Positions 11,001 through 21,485 of a DNA stretch of 64,000 nucleotides are shown here, piece by piece (the first letter of the stretch is position 1; each line of letters starts with the position of its first letter). The DNA comes from Neurospora tetraspora. Its lineage: Eukaryota; Ascomycota; Sordariomycetes; Sordariales; Sordariaceae. The position numbers and the translations under genes were made by a program. The notes under the pieces were generated by a model that saw only the letters and a program-made list of their open reading frames with translations, had not been told where the DNA came from and did no database searches. The stretch covers positions 1,178,001 through 1,242,000 of the forward strand of contig NW_026944391.1 of NCBI RefSeq assembly GCF_033439725.1, given 5' to 3'.

Positions 11001-13318
11001 TCTTTTGCACGCTTCTCGTCGACGACGGTCTCACGCTTTTCGAGGAGTAGGACATCCCGAAGGGTAATGGAACGCTCCGGGTCGGTGTTGTTTCCGAACA
11101 CGTTGTTAAATGCCAGGGTAAAGATCCGTGCCGCCTCCACGGCCTTTGGCGACAAAATGGCATCGTCCTTGTAGGTATTGAGAAGGGCGTCCTTTTGCTG
11201 TTGTGTGATGTGTGCTTTGTTTTCCTCCTGGCTCAACATGTAGCGGATCAGCGTCGGTCTGGTACAAACAACATCAAGACCTAGTTGCTTGAGCCATGGC
11301 TCAATGTACATGGAGAGTGTGGCGGTAGATTCATCCCGGATACGCTTATTATGCTTCTGTTGCCTGTTTTCGGTCTTGAATCCAGACTGAGTGTCTAACT
11401 TGTCCAATTCATTGAGCCAGTTGATGTAATCTCTCTCGTCCACTGAGTCTGGATCCACGTCCCGGAGGTGAGGAACAAAGGTGAGCATTGTATTTGGAAC
11501 CAAGATGTTCTTCTTGATCTCAGTGTGATGAAACCTGTATTTGGGGACAACCTCCTTGTCGGTCTTGATCTTGACGACCGGGCACTTGAAAGCCTTGGTG
11601 GGGGCCTTGGGCTTTCCATTGTCACCGTGGTGAAGCTTGAGTTTGAACGCCATGGTTTCCACCCCGCCGTCCAAGACAGAAGCGGCGTCGGAAGTAGTAG
11701 CAGGAGCGCCTAGGGCTGGCATGTCAGCGAAGACATCAAAGTCGCTTAGATGCTTTGGCTCTGGGGCCATTTGTTCGGCCTCATCGAGTAGGTATTCAAC
11801 ATAACGAGCATGGTCTTCGCCTACAGTGGCATTAAAGGACTCGAGCTTGGACTCTATGTCTTGTACTGTCAAATTTGGAGCCTCAGGAGGCTGGGTGGCC
11901 GGAGCTTTCTGAAAACTAACTTCACTTGAGATAGAGGCTGCCGAAGCTGAAGCTGGATGTTGTGCAATGAATTCGGAGGTTGACATTTGCGGTTGTGGCT
12001 GTGGAGGTGATTGTGGTTGTGGTGGTAATATCGTGGACGCCAACGGTTGTGGGATATCGGGCCCTGATGGCTGTGACTGAGGTATCCTAGCTCCTGATGA
12101 TTGCGGCTGTGATAACCGAGACAGTGTCGGTTGTGATAGCAGTAACCCAGACCTATGAGGTTGAACAGCTGGTCTAACCAGTGGTTGAGGGGGGGCCTTG
12201 GAAACATTGTTGGTAGGATAAGGTTGCTGATTTCTCGGTTGAGGATCATTAACCTGACTAGAAGTTTGCTGGGATGCAGGTTGAAAAGAGGGTCTGGATG
12301 GAGCGTTGAATATGTTCTTGCCTACATTGGGCGGCGGTATCCTCGTTTCTCTTTGGACATGCCCGGGAGGTGCTTGAGAGCTTGGTTGCCTAGGGGGCTG
12401 ATACGGAGGCTTGAACACACTACTGGGCACAGGGACTTGCGTTGTACTATGGCGCTGCCCCTGAACCTGACCGGGAGCTGTCTGTGAGGAGGTTCTGAAA
12501 GAAGCCTGAGATGAGATGGAAGATGAAGGGTTGTGTGCTTGTGGTTGGGACTGTGGATACCTCGACTGGGTATTTTGGTGTCGATTAGGTGCAGCTTTGG
12601 GAGCGGTTTGTGAAGGGGCCTTGAAAATGCTCTCGGCTATAGGCTTTGATGACTGTCTCTGGGAAGCCGATATCATATGTCCTCCTTCTGTGACTCTAGT
12701 AGGATTCCTAGCAGGTCCAAATATGGGCTGCGGTCTCCTGGGCTCTTCATCCTGAACTCGAGCTGGAGGTTTTCCGGGAACTGATGACATAGTCTTCAGT
12801 ATAGGCTTGGGTTGAGTCGAAGGTGGCCTCATAGCCTCGCGGTCGTTAATGGTATCTTTATTGGGGCTGCATGTGGTCTTTTTACTGTCACTAGTGCTTC
12901 TGTTGTTGACTTTGCTGCTGCCCTCACCAATGCCACTAACACTGCCGCTGCCAGTCCCGGTGTTGTTGGTCTTGGTTCCGTGGTTGCTGGTGGAGGTCGT
13001 TGTCTTTGCCGGTGATGATGACTTTCTGACAGGCGAGTGACTTTTTTGGATGATGATTTCCACTGGGGACGGCTGTCTCGGTATTATCGTCGGCCGTTTC
13101 CACAGCAAACCTCTGCCTCTGCCAAGACTGGGATTCAAGTCTTCTCGGTAGTGGATAGAGCCATTGAAAGTGATGCCCTCTGTTGGAGCGTTTGCTCTGA
13201 CCACCGCTGCAACGACCTCCACGCCATCATCCTCGTCGTCCGAACTGCTGGAGCTGGCATCCTTGGACGATTCATCGGTGAAACGATCAGCCAATGAAAA
13301 TGGCTCGGGCACTGGCAT
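7001..13318 (-). CDS. set-7: E(z)/EZH2-type histone H3K27 methyltransferase (SET-7/KMT6), 2105 aa
   Basis: Likely catalytic subunit of Polycomb repressive complex 2, which methylates histone H3 Lys27 in facultative heterochromatin. One uninterrupted frame. Residues 1-500 are Ser/Pro/Gln-rich. A globular part (about 560-980) is followed by the Cys-rich CXC/pre-SET region (about 990-1090, with CHHDGPC, CPC, CQC and CIC clusters) and the SET domain (about 1112-1245): GCGYGLFTAEDI, EYTGELI, the cofactor/substrate motif RYINHAS and the C-terminal ELFFNYGD. CXC immediately before SET is diagnostic of E(z) rather than SET1 or SU(VAR) enzymes. The remaining 860 or so residues are low complexity: acidic runs including a long poly-Glu tract near 1805-1820, Ser/Thr/Ala-rich stretches, and two AT-hook-like RPGAGRK motifs. 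EZH2 normally ends soon after SET, so this tail is unusual. No intron is needed. The CACTGGCATCG context gives the first ATG of the frame. Confidence 0.88.
7851..7903. repeat. (TCC)n trinucleotide microsatellite in set-7
   Basis: About 17 copies of TCC on the + strand, read as GGA/GAG-type codons on the minus strand and encoding the poly-Glu tract of the methyltransferase tail. The length is a multiple of three, so slippage changes residue number without shifting the frame. Related CGT runs near 7766-7805 encode poly-Asp, and a GCT/CTG run near 8052-8081 encodes poly-Ala. Confidence 0.9.
8801..8830. repeat. Hexanucleotide GTCACC x5 minisatellite in set-7
   Basis: Five exact tandem copies of GTCACC. 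On the coding (minus) strand they encode alternating Gly-Asp (GDGDGDGDGD). Like the trinucleotide run, this is frame-preserving length-variable DNA in the acidic tail. Confidence 0.9.
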
Positions 13319-15236
13319 CGCTTCAGCTTTCCGCTAGGTGAAGTTTCTTTGGTGTTGCAGACCCGTACCAACAACGCCCCCTCTGATCCCAGTCTGGTGA
13401 GTTGCCAACCGACCGGGATGCATTCAACCAAACTTCAAGCTGTGAATTTTTCGTTCACCCCTAAAGACTTGTCGCCGTCCTCCGAACGGTCGATTTTCTC
13501 ATTTCAGTCTCAGATTGGCCGATTGATTTTTGCGATCGCATCAGATAATCCTCGGTAATCCTGTTGCCGGTTTGAAAAATGGAGTTTGTAATTGGCCTGG
13601 TTGTCGTCGATAAAGGTGATGATGGATAAGACGCGTGAGGTTGTTGCGACGCGATTCAAGACAGTCTGACCAGTAGCAAGAGTTGAAATCGTAGAGTGAA
13701 GGTCAGTGAACCTTGAGGGTTATGAGTGAGGGTCTGCCATTTCAGTGCACGAGCCATGTTGAATTGGGTAGGCGGTAGTGACTATAGGGTTAGGGTTTGC
13801 GTATCTAGGGCAAGTGTCTACGCCCTCTTAACATTGTACCACTATGGTCTTCCATTTTGATTTATCTGAAGAGTTCTCTACCCATTATATGAGATAACCG
13901 ATATGCTTTTCTCTTCTCACTTACAAGCAAATAGCCTCGGTCCCTATCGAGCATTTGATCTCATATTGTTGGACATTGTTGGAGGTGAATTGTTAGAGTG
14001 ACTTTAAAGGGTCCATAGCTTGGCTTGGCATTCAATTGTATATTGTCTTCTTTCCTTTTTGGCTTTTACATCAATCCCAATCAAGAAAAAAGCCATTCAC
14101 AACCGGTTCAGTCGGAGTCGGTGATGACGGCGTTGACTTTGGTTAGTGAGATGTACGTCGGCGGGATGAGTGATGGACCAACGTCATCTTCCGTCTCCGG
14201 ACTAACACTATATGGCGCTAACAGTAACAAAGAAACCGATTCCGTCCCAAGACATTCCAGGTTGGCCATCGACTTGCCTCGGCGAAATCTCTTTAGAGTA
14301 TATGGATAGTCATATGTTTCTCTATGAGGTTTCCTCTCCTGTATGATCTTCTCATGATCCGAATCAGGGAACGGGATTTCCCTAAGCAAACACCGTTTAT
14401 CCCGGTGTCCATATGGCAGCTCCGTACTCCATGTGTCGGGATTCGGAAACATTCAACATGTCAAGGGAGACAGTGAGTTGTCCACCTAGCTAGAGATTGC
14501 TCTAAACCATGGCACCTTTCCTTGATCTTAACTGAAGTTGGGATTTTTGAATGACAATTTCACTCAAGTCCAACTGTGAGAATGACCTGAAATGCACATG
14601 AAAGCGTGATGATCATCACATTGCCCGGAGACTGCGGAGTGAGTGCAAACCCGATGCAGGTAATTGTTAGGGCAGCCGCACTGTCGATGACGAGTGGGGA
14701 CGTCCCCTTTTGGTGGCAACCCCCCTGTCATCTTCTCGATAGGGGAAAGTGAGCTTAGACGTTTTGCAGTGCCGCCTTCTGTAGAGGTTGCACACCGACG
14801 TCATCTTGGCCTGGGATCTGCCGGCACGAGCATCGACGGTTCGAGAGCCCAGAACTGGAACGAACTTGTCTGGGCTTTTCATCAAAAAGGCCAGACGAAC
14901 GCCCGTCGCGTTGATTAGAAAAGGAAATCCTGCTCCCGAATCACTTCATTGGTTTTCCTTTCCCGTTTCATTCCACCAACTCTCTTCCCGTCCGCCATTT
15001 GGATTCCAACCCTCGAGACCTCATCCACCAACATTGCCCTGACAAGGTGCTTACCGCCCAAATAATCCAACCGAAAGAACCCCCCGACTCACACCGTCAA
15101 CTTACCGAATTGTCCTACATCAACATCAACATCTCACCACACCAAATCACACCACCTTGTGATCGACGACTTCAAAACCTCGACGACAATTGATACCCCA
15201 TCATCCCCGTAAATACCAGACAAAACCTAATTCACC
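13319..15236. other. Divergent intergenic region between set-7 and pil1
   Basis: About 1.9 kb with no convincing gene. It must hold the promoters of the minus-strand methyltransferase and the plus-strand eisosome gene. A 114-codon frame at 14108-14452 (-) has no recognisable motif. The last 250 bases before the pil1 ATG are C/T-rich, as is common at fungal transcription starts. Confidence 0.5.
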
Positions 15237-16504
15237 ATGCATCGAACCTACTCTATGCGCGCCTCCAGGGCGCCAACCGCCTCTCAGATCCAGAACCCCC
15301 CTCCACCGCCATCATCCACAAAGTCGGGACGTCTCTTTGGTCGCGGCGGAATTGGTGAGTTTGTCCCCTCCTGTTTCTTTTGCGCAACATAAAAAGTCAA
15401 GTCGAGCAGCACGGCTCATGCCCTGTGTGAACGTTAACAGGAGGGCTAGGACATGCTCTACGACGCAACGCCGCCGGCGCCTTTGGGCCCGATCTCGCCA
15501 AGAAGCTCTCCCAGCTGGTCAAGATGGAGAAGAACGTGATGCGTAGTTTGGAGATGGTGGCCAAGGAGCGCATGGAGGTCGCCCAACAGCTCTCCCTCTG
15601 GGGCGAGGCCTGCGATGAGGATGTTTCCGATGTTACAGACAAGCTGGGTGTGTTGCTCTACGAAATCGGCGAACTCGAGGATCAGTACGTCGATCGCTAC
15701 GACCAGTACCGCGTCACCATGAAGAGTATTAGGAATATCGAGGCTTCGGTGCAGCCCAGCAGAGACAGTAGGTGCCCCCTATTGTCCCAACTCTTAATAC
15801 TCTTCAACACTAACACCCCACGAGGAAAGCAAAAAATCACCGACCAAATCGCCCAGCTCAAGTACAAAGAGCCCAACTCCCCGCGCATCGTTGTTCTCGA
15901 ACAGGAACTCGTTAGGGCCGAAGCCGAGTCGCTCGTCGCCGAAGCCCAGCTCTCCAACATTACGCGTGAGAAGATCAAGGCCGCCTACACCTACCAGTTC
16001 GACGCTCTGCGCGAGCACTGCGAAAAAGTCGCCATCATCGCCGGTTACGGCAAGCACCTCCTGGAACTCATCGACGACACCCCCGTCACCCCTGGCGAGA
16101 CCCGCCCCGCTTACGACGGCTACGAAGCCTCCAAGGCCATCATCCAGGACTGCGAGAACTCCCTTACAAACTGGGTCACGCAGAACGCGGCCGTTTCAGC
16201 AAAGTTGTCGACCCGCTCGAGGACGCTGAGCCAGCGGAGGAGGAATAACATCAAGGCGAGGACCGAAGGCGGCGCGGGACAGGGACATGATCTGTCGGGC
16301 CAGGATGCCCCGCTTAATGATCGGGACTCGTGGGTGCCGGCGAATCAGCACAAGGAGGTGGCGGAGGACTATGATGTGTCGGAGGAAGAGGAGGATGATG
16401 ATGAGGATGAGGAGGATGATATTGATGCGCCGGGCAGCTCTTTGCTGGATGGCGAGAGCGGACATCATCAACGTGGGAGAAACCAGGAGCCTGTTGCTGC
16501 CTGA
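15237..16504 (+). CDS. pil1: Eisosome core BAR-domain protein Pil1/Lsp1, 374 aa, two introns
   Basis: Structural protein that coats furrow-like plasma-membrane invaginations (eisosomes/MCC) in fungi and binds PI(4,5)P2. Model: exons 15237-15354, 15441-15767 and 15825-16504, with introns GTGAGT..CAG (86 bp) and GTAGGT..GAG (57 bp). The spliced frame is exact (1125 nt). The N-terminal MHRTYSMRASRAP, then the RLFGRGGIGG and FGPDLAKKLSQLVKMEKNVMR segments and the LSLWGEACDEDVSDVTDKLG helix, match the Pil1/Lsp1 family. The BAR-like helical core spans about residues 45-275, including NIEASVQPSRDRK across the second splice. The C-terminal tail is acidic (EEEEDDDEDEEDDID). The 57-bp second intron is a multiple of three and has no stop, so its retention would add 19 residues in frame. 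A Sur7-family gene lies 10 kb downstream. Confidence 0.93.
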
Positions 16505-17577
16505 AAGGGGCGGTGATGGGTGGCTGCGGGGTGCGGGTCCGGGGCAGTTCTGCTGATGCTGATGGTCGATCAACCAAGAGGAGTGTCGGAGATGACTTTG
16601 GTTTCTCAGAACCCCAGGTATGCATGCACGAAACTCGGCAACAGCAACAAATCCTCAAACGCAAAACGAACAGAAAAACCACTGGAACCTGGAGCTGGGA
16701 TGGGTGGGCAGAATTCTTTAAGCGACACTCTTTATACCTCTACTCTTCTTCATTTGCTCGGACCTAAAATGGAACGGGCAGATGCGCGCAGGCAGGTTAT
16801 AGTCTGCATAATTGGTAATGATAAGGTTTAGGTTTGGGTTTTGGATCGGATGGTATGACCCTAAGGTGGGTGACTGTGAGATAGCTCTGAAACAAGGAGA
16901 AGAAGGACAGGCATGGGATGGAATGGACAACGGTAGTTTAATGATTGCGCTATGGTTATGCTCATTCCTAGGTGATAGCTTTCTATGTATCATTATTCCC
17001 AGTTTCGTGATATCACATTCGGTGTTTGCTGTGAAGTGTGAATGCTGTCGGGTCTTCCTTGAATCAAGAAGTGAATACCAAATATTACCAAGAGATGTCA
17101 GAAGAACAGATCATCAACATTCAACAACAGGACAACCTTCACTAGATAGAGGTCACGAAAGACCTGGTTGTTGTATCCAAGTGATGGTGTACCAGATACT
17201 TGTCAGATGAAGGATTTGCATAACTATTCATGTGAAGCAGACTACATGTACAAATAAAGTTGAAAACATAGGGTCATATTTCTCGGCCGTCAAGATCAAT
17301 CAAGAGCCGCAAGATCTCTCCATGTTCAATTCAGGAAAGAACCGCCAAGTGACTTTGGATCTTGAAGCCGAACGGAAGCCATTGATTGACATTAAAGATC
17401 AACTTGAAACCTCAATTGAACTGATATTTGAGTGGATGCGAACAAGACTAAAAGGGCAAAAGATAAGGCTTGAGCTTTCGAGAAGGCCAAAAAGAGGATG
17501 ACTCCATGATAGTAGTAGCTTCAGATGTTGAACAACTTTGAATCATCGGAAGTGATAAAGAAAAACACAAAAAGTAA
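16505..17577. other. Intergenic between pil1 and tRNA-Val
   Basis: Nothing recognisable. Several short frames (for example 16812-17210 +) show no family features. The first part is presumably the pil1 3' untranslated region. Confidence 0.5.
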
Positions 17578-17657
17578 TGATCGCGGCAGGGCTCGAACCT
17601 GCGATCCTCTGCGATTACGATGTAAAGCAGATGCCTTAACCACTGGGCCACGCAACC
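17578..17657 (-). tRNA. tRNA-Val(TAC) with 7-nt intron
   Basis: An 80-nt cloverleaf on the minus strand. The acceptor stem GGTTGCG pairs with CGCGATC (two G-U pairs), the D arm is GCC...GGC, the anticodon stem TCTGC pairs with GCAGA, and the T arm is GCAGG/CCTGC around TTCGAGC. The anticodon loop is 14 nt. Placing the intron at the canonical position 37/38 gives anticodon TAC followed by A, with a 7-nt intron TCGTAAT whose GTAA pairs with TTAC of the loop, the usual anticodon-intron pairing. Without the intron the length is 73 nt. A reading with anticodon CGT (Thr) would put the intron on the wrong side and is less likely. Confidence 0.85.
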
Positions 17658-17904
17658 GTTATTGATAACTATACCCTAACAGCATCTTATAAGCACTAAA
17701 GACAAGGGTACCCCGGCAGACATTGCCGGAACCACCTCCCCAGCCGGCATTGGCGCGAACTTCAGCTCTTGAAACAGCGGGGTGGGGTCAAGCTCGAACA
17801 AGCTCCAAGACCATCACGGTTCACGAAGCTTCACCATTGCTTCGCAACAAACTCTCAACTCAACAATTTCTCGGGCAAACACCATCCTTCACCAGTTTCC
17901 CACC

Positions 17905-18945
17905 ATGAAGTCCTTCCGCGCCGCCAATGCGCTCCTGCGCACCAACTCCGCGGCCTCCAATGCCATCTCCCGGTTCGTCGACCCCACCATCATCACTTCA
18001 AAACACCATTTGTTTACTTTCCTCTCCACAGCTAACAAAACAAATCACCACAGCGCCGCCCCTCTAGTAGCCGCCTCCGGCCCTCCCGCCTGCCAATGCC
18101 TCCTCACCCCGCACGCGACCCTTTCCCAGAGCCAACTGGCCGTCCGCCCTTTCTCGACAACCCCCATCCGCCCGGGCAAGAAGGACAAGAAGTCCAAGCG
18201 CGGCGAGGAAGTTGAAGAGCAGCAGCCCGCCCGCGGCGGCGGTAGTAGCAAGAAGGACAAAAAGTCCGGCAAGAGCTCCTCCGGCAAAGACAACACTCCC
18301 GCCGCCGCCGAAGAGTCGTCAAACGAACCCAAAGACCCCAACCGCCCCGTCCCCTCCGCCGAAACCCCCTACGACCTATCCGACCTGACCTACGCCTTCG
18401 ACCGCGCCGACAAGCACTACCTGGACAGTCTCAAGACGTTCCGCAACGGCTCGCGCTTCAGCGCCGACTCCATCGGCGCCCTGCCCGTCTTCCCGGACAA
18501 GAAGGACACCTCGCTAAGCTACCCGTTGCGCGACCTGGCCACCGTCGCGCAGGTGTCCGGTTCGGGACGCAAATGGTCGATTCTTTGTTTTGACGAGGCC
18601 TCTGTCAAGCCCATCATGAGTGCTGTGCAGAAGTCTCCCGATTTCAACCAGCAGCCGCAAAGGAGCGAGGAGAACCCCCTCGAGCTAACGATTACGGTGG
18701 AGCCGGAACGGGCGGAGGATCTGCAGAAGAGGGTCAAGGAGTTGTGTCAGCAGTGGAGGGATAAACTGAGGGCGGAGAGCCATAGGCGCGAGGCGCTGCA
18801 TAAGAAGTGGAAGCAGCAGGAGGCGATTCTGGAGGATGATGTGAAGGCGTTGAAGGGGAAGGTGCAGAAGATGCAGGATGATAGGATGAAGGGGGTGGCG
18901 GCGAGGGAGAAGGAGGTTTGTAATGCGGTGATGGCTAGGAAGTAG
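17905..18945 (+). CDS. rrf1: Mitochondrial ribosome recycling factor, 346 aa
   Basis: Releases post-termination mitochondrial ribosomes from mRNA together with a mitochondrial EF-G. The C-terminal half (about residues 155-346) has the RRF layout: an N-terminal helix (DLSDLTYAFDRADKHYLDSLKTFR), a beta domain with YPLRDLATVAQVSG and KWSILCFDEASVKPIMSAVQKS, then the long charged closing helices (TVEPERAEDLQKRVKELCQQW). The N-terminus is rich in Arg/Ser/Ala with a typical matrix-targeting end (VRPFSTTP near residue 90). I chose the ATG with CACC context at 17905; the frame is open 41 codons further upstream, but those residues do not look mitochondrial. A Lys/Ser-rich low-complexity segment (about 95-140) separates targeting sequence and core. 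It is longer than bacterial RRF (about 185 aa) because of this extension. Confidence 0.82.
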   Translation: MKSFRAANALLRTNSAASNAISRFVDPTIITSKHHLFTFLSTANKTNHHSAAPLVAASGPPACQCLLTPHATLSQSQLAVRPFSTTPIRPGKKDKKSKRGEEVEEQQPARGGGSSKKDKKSGKSSSGKDNTPAAAEESSNEPKDPNRPVPSAETPYDLSDLTYAFDRADKHYLDSLKTFRNGSRFSADSIGALPVFPDKKDTSLSYPLRDLATVAQVSGSGRKWSILCFDEASVKPIMSAVQKSPDFNQQPQRSEENPLELTITVEPERAEDLQKRVKELCQQWRDKLRAESHRREALHKKWKQQEAILEDDVKALKGKVQKMQDDRMKGVAAREKEVCNAVMARK

Positions 18946-19527
18946 GTGTGAGGATGGGTGGGTGTCTTCTTGTTTGTATTACTATCTTTGTATTATGGTT
19001 GAGGGCATTGTTGGGACGGATTACCCTGCGATGCCCCCGGAGTCGGAATACCATTGGCTTTACTGTAGTTGCATGCGGTCCCTGAATTTGATATGAACAG
19101 TCCCTCGGGAGAATTTCATCATGTCTGTGTGGAATTAGAAGGCAATGATGGGCTTTGCGCAGTCCACCATACACCGTGAATGGTCCACACAAGACAAGAA
19201 CATCCATGAAACCTGTTATCCGTCCGTTTTTGGGGGGTTGCTTTCTAAGGTTCGCATAGTGAACCGGATGGAAGAGCAGGCCAAACTGCAAGAGTAACAT
19301 GGCTTTCCAGGTCCCAACGTCATGTCATGACTTGAGCTCGAACCAAGACGCGAAGGCCAAGATACTATACAATACTTTTACAGCCACTACCCTTTCTCCA
19401 GGGTACACGAGGACGGTCGATACGGGTATTCATAATGTTACAGCTGGACCAATCTATCCCCAGTCCTCTATCTGTTTTTACATATCACTCCCCTCCCTTC
19501 CCCTTCCCAAACGAGGCTACCCCGGAC
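18946..19527. other. Convergent 3' intergenic region
   Basis: Between the 3' ends of the ribosome recycling factor (+) and the mitochondrial ribosomal-type protein (-). No gene seen; probably both 3' untranslated regions. Confidence 0.55.
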
Positions 19528-20811
19528 TCAAGCCTTCTTCTGAGCCTGCGCAGGAGGCGCCGCCCTCGGCTGACCAGCCGCAAGCAACGCGTTCAACCTG
19601 GCCTTAAACTTGACCGCATCCGACGGCGCATAGCTAAACGTTCCCCCCTGGTACTTCTCCACCATGGCCACCGTATCCGTCAGACTCTCCACATACTTGG
19701 GGCTTTCATACTTGCCCAGCACCGACGTCTCCAAGATCTGCATCTTGGTCTTCTTCTCCGGGCCCTGGGAAACCGCAAACTTATCGAGCGACTCGCTCAA
19801 CCACTCCTTCTCCTCCACACTGCTGAAGAACACGGGCTTCTTCTCGTGCACGTACCGGTGCTTGACGGCCGTGGGATCGCTCGTCACGCCGGACTGGTCG
19901 TTGAACGGCAGACCACCACCGAGAATACGCATCGTTCGCAGCGCGGACTCGACCTTGCCGAGGTTGACGTCCGTGGCCATCGGCGGGCCGTACCCCAACA
20001 ACGTGTCGGGAGTCAGCTTGGGCACATACTCGGTTACTTTGCCTTGCTCCAATCCGCGGATGAACTCCTTCTCTTCTTCGGTCGGCGGCGCGTCGTAGTC
20101 TTCGCCCCTGAACTTCTTCTCGCCGCCGGCCGGTCGTGGCCTCCTCGCTGCAAAGCCAGGTCTGCGAGCACCAGCACCACCGGGCGCACCAGCTCCAGCA
20201 CCGGCACGGGCACCAGGTCCACCGGGGGCACCGAAGCGCGGACGACCGGGGGCACCGCCAGGACCAGCACCAGCGGATCTAGGACCAGCGCCGCCAAAGC
20301 GAGGACGGAGCGCAGCACCGGGCGCAACGGCGCCGGGGACGTTGCCGCCGCCGGGAGCGAAGCGGCCGCGCGAGCCTCCGAGGGTGCCCTTGAGACTGCG
20401 GACGTTGATGACCTTGGGCGCGCCAGAAGCACCGAGGGGAGCGACGGCATCCTTAGCGCCCTTGCCAATGGGGGCGGCGGCGGGACGGCGGGCGTCGCGG
20501 GCACCACCAGCACCGGCGGGAGGAGCCTTGTGGAAGGAGTTGTCGTTGCTCAGAGACGTGAAGGATCCGCGAAGCTGGGTGAGCTTGCCGACGGCGGCTT
20601 CGGACTTTTGGCGGCTGGCGCTGACGGGGCCGGGGGCGCGAGGGGCGGCGGCGGACTTGCTGGCGCTGGGCTTATCGTCTTCGGCGCATCGGGTGGTGGT
20701 GGTGGAGAAGGGACGCTGGGTGGTGTTGAGGATGCTGCTGCTGGCGCGGGTGCAGCAGTCGACGAGGGCGCCCCGCCGGCCCAGGGTAGAGGTAACCACC
20801 TGACGGTTCAT
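19528..20811 (-). CDS. Probable mitochondrial small-subunit ribosomal protein (mS46/Rsm28 candidate), 427 aa
   Basis: Predicted mitochondrial protein. The N-terminus MNRQVVTSTLGRRG...RPFSTTTTRC is a typical cleavable targeting sequence. Residues about 60-250 are Gly/Ala/Pro/Arg-rich low complexity with repeated GAPGGxGARAGAG-like stretches. The conserved-looking C-terminal 170 residues carry FIRGLEQGKVTEYVPKL, LRTMRILGGGLPFNDQSGV, VKHRYVHEKKPVFFSSVEEKEWL and a final helix GGTFSYAPSDAVKFKARLNALL. The combination resembles a fungal mitoribosomal small-subunit component, and Rsm28/mS46 is my best guess from memory, not a verified match. The frame also opens 19 codons upstream (20868), but the ATG at 20811 starts the targeting sequence directly. 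It faces the recycling-factor gene tail to tail, so two mitochondrial translation genes are neighbours. Confidence 0.6.
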   Translation of the reverse strand: MNRQVVTSTLGRRGALVDCCTRASSSILNTTQRPFSTTTTRCAEDDKPSASKSAAAPRAPGPVSASRQKSEAAVGKLTQLRGSFTSLSNDNSFHKAPPAGAGGARDARRPAAAPIGKGAKDAVAPLGASGAPKVINVRSLKGTLGGSRGRFAPGGGNVPGAVAPGAALRPRFGGAGPRSAGAGPGGAPGRPRFGAPGGPGARAGAGAGAPGGAGARRPGFAARRPRPAGGEKKFRGEDYDAPPTEEEKEFIRGLEQGKVTEYVPKLTPDTLLGYGPPMATDVNLGKVESALRTMRILGGGLPFNDQSGVTSDPTAVKHRYVHEKKPVFFSSVEEKEWLSESLDKFAVSQGPEKKTKMQILETSVLGKYESPKYVESLTDTVAMVEKYQGGTFSYAPSDAVKFKARLNALLAAGQPRAAPPAQAQKKA

Positions 20812-21485
20812 GGTCGGTGGTTGTTGTGGTGTTTTGGTAGGGCGGTGGTGGTTGGACGACGACACCACACTCGGTCGATCGAAGTGAGTGAACGGAGCCG
20901 GCTAGGCGGGCAGGCGGGTTCGCGGGACTGCGAAGGTGGACAGACGACCGACGGTCGCGGTATGGAGCTCAAAAATGCCCGTCAAATCGGACGGACGCCC
21001 AGCCCGGCCCGCAAAAGCAGAGTGGGCCGTGCGCAACCCCGGATTTTGAGGAATTTGTTTATCGGTTTTTGATTGGATGGCGATGCTAAAAGGTGGGGCA
21101 GTTCAAACGACAGCAACAGGCCCTGAAGGCCATCACTTCAGCGGTCCCTTAACTGTGTCTTGAACTTTCAAACGTTTAACTTGAGGAGATAGGAACTAAT
21201 TCTGACAAGCTCTTTGTATCACTCATTACCCCTTTTCTGACAACTTTTGGTGACCTTCTTTTACACTGCGAAGATCTTGCTTGGTGGAAATGGGCCTCAC
21301 ACAGCCCATTTTGCTGTTAGCGCTACAGCGTATAAGTCGACAATGGGTCCTACCGAACTCGAGCAGAGATGACAACACGAAACGCAGAGAGACTTCAGCC
21401 TGGCTTCAGATTTAAGTGCTTTTCAACATTGCTTGTCAACATCAATACTCTAACATACGCTTTTATCTAAACCTGCTTTCGTTTG
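20812..21485. other. Intergenic, promoter of the mitochondrial ribosomal-type gene
   Basis: About 670 bases holding the upstream region of the minus-strand gene at 19528-20811 and the 3' end region of WDR6. Apparent long + strand frames here are shadows of the GC-rich coding strand. Confidence 0.5.

Noticed and set aside
19435-21072. 545-codon + strand frame opposite the mitochondrial ribosomal-type gene
   Set aside because: Antisense shadow of a Gly/Ala-rich coding strand; the minus-strand frame has targeting sequence and conserved-looking C-terminus.
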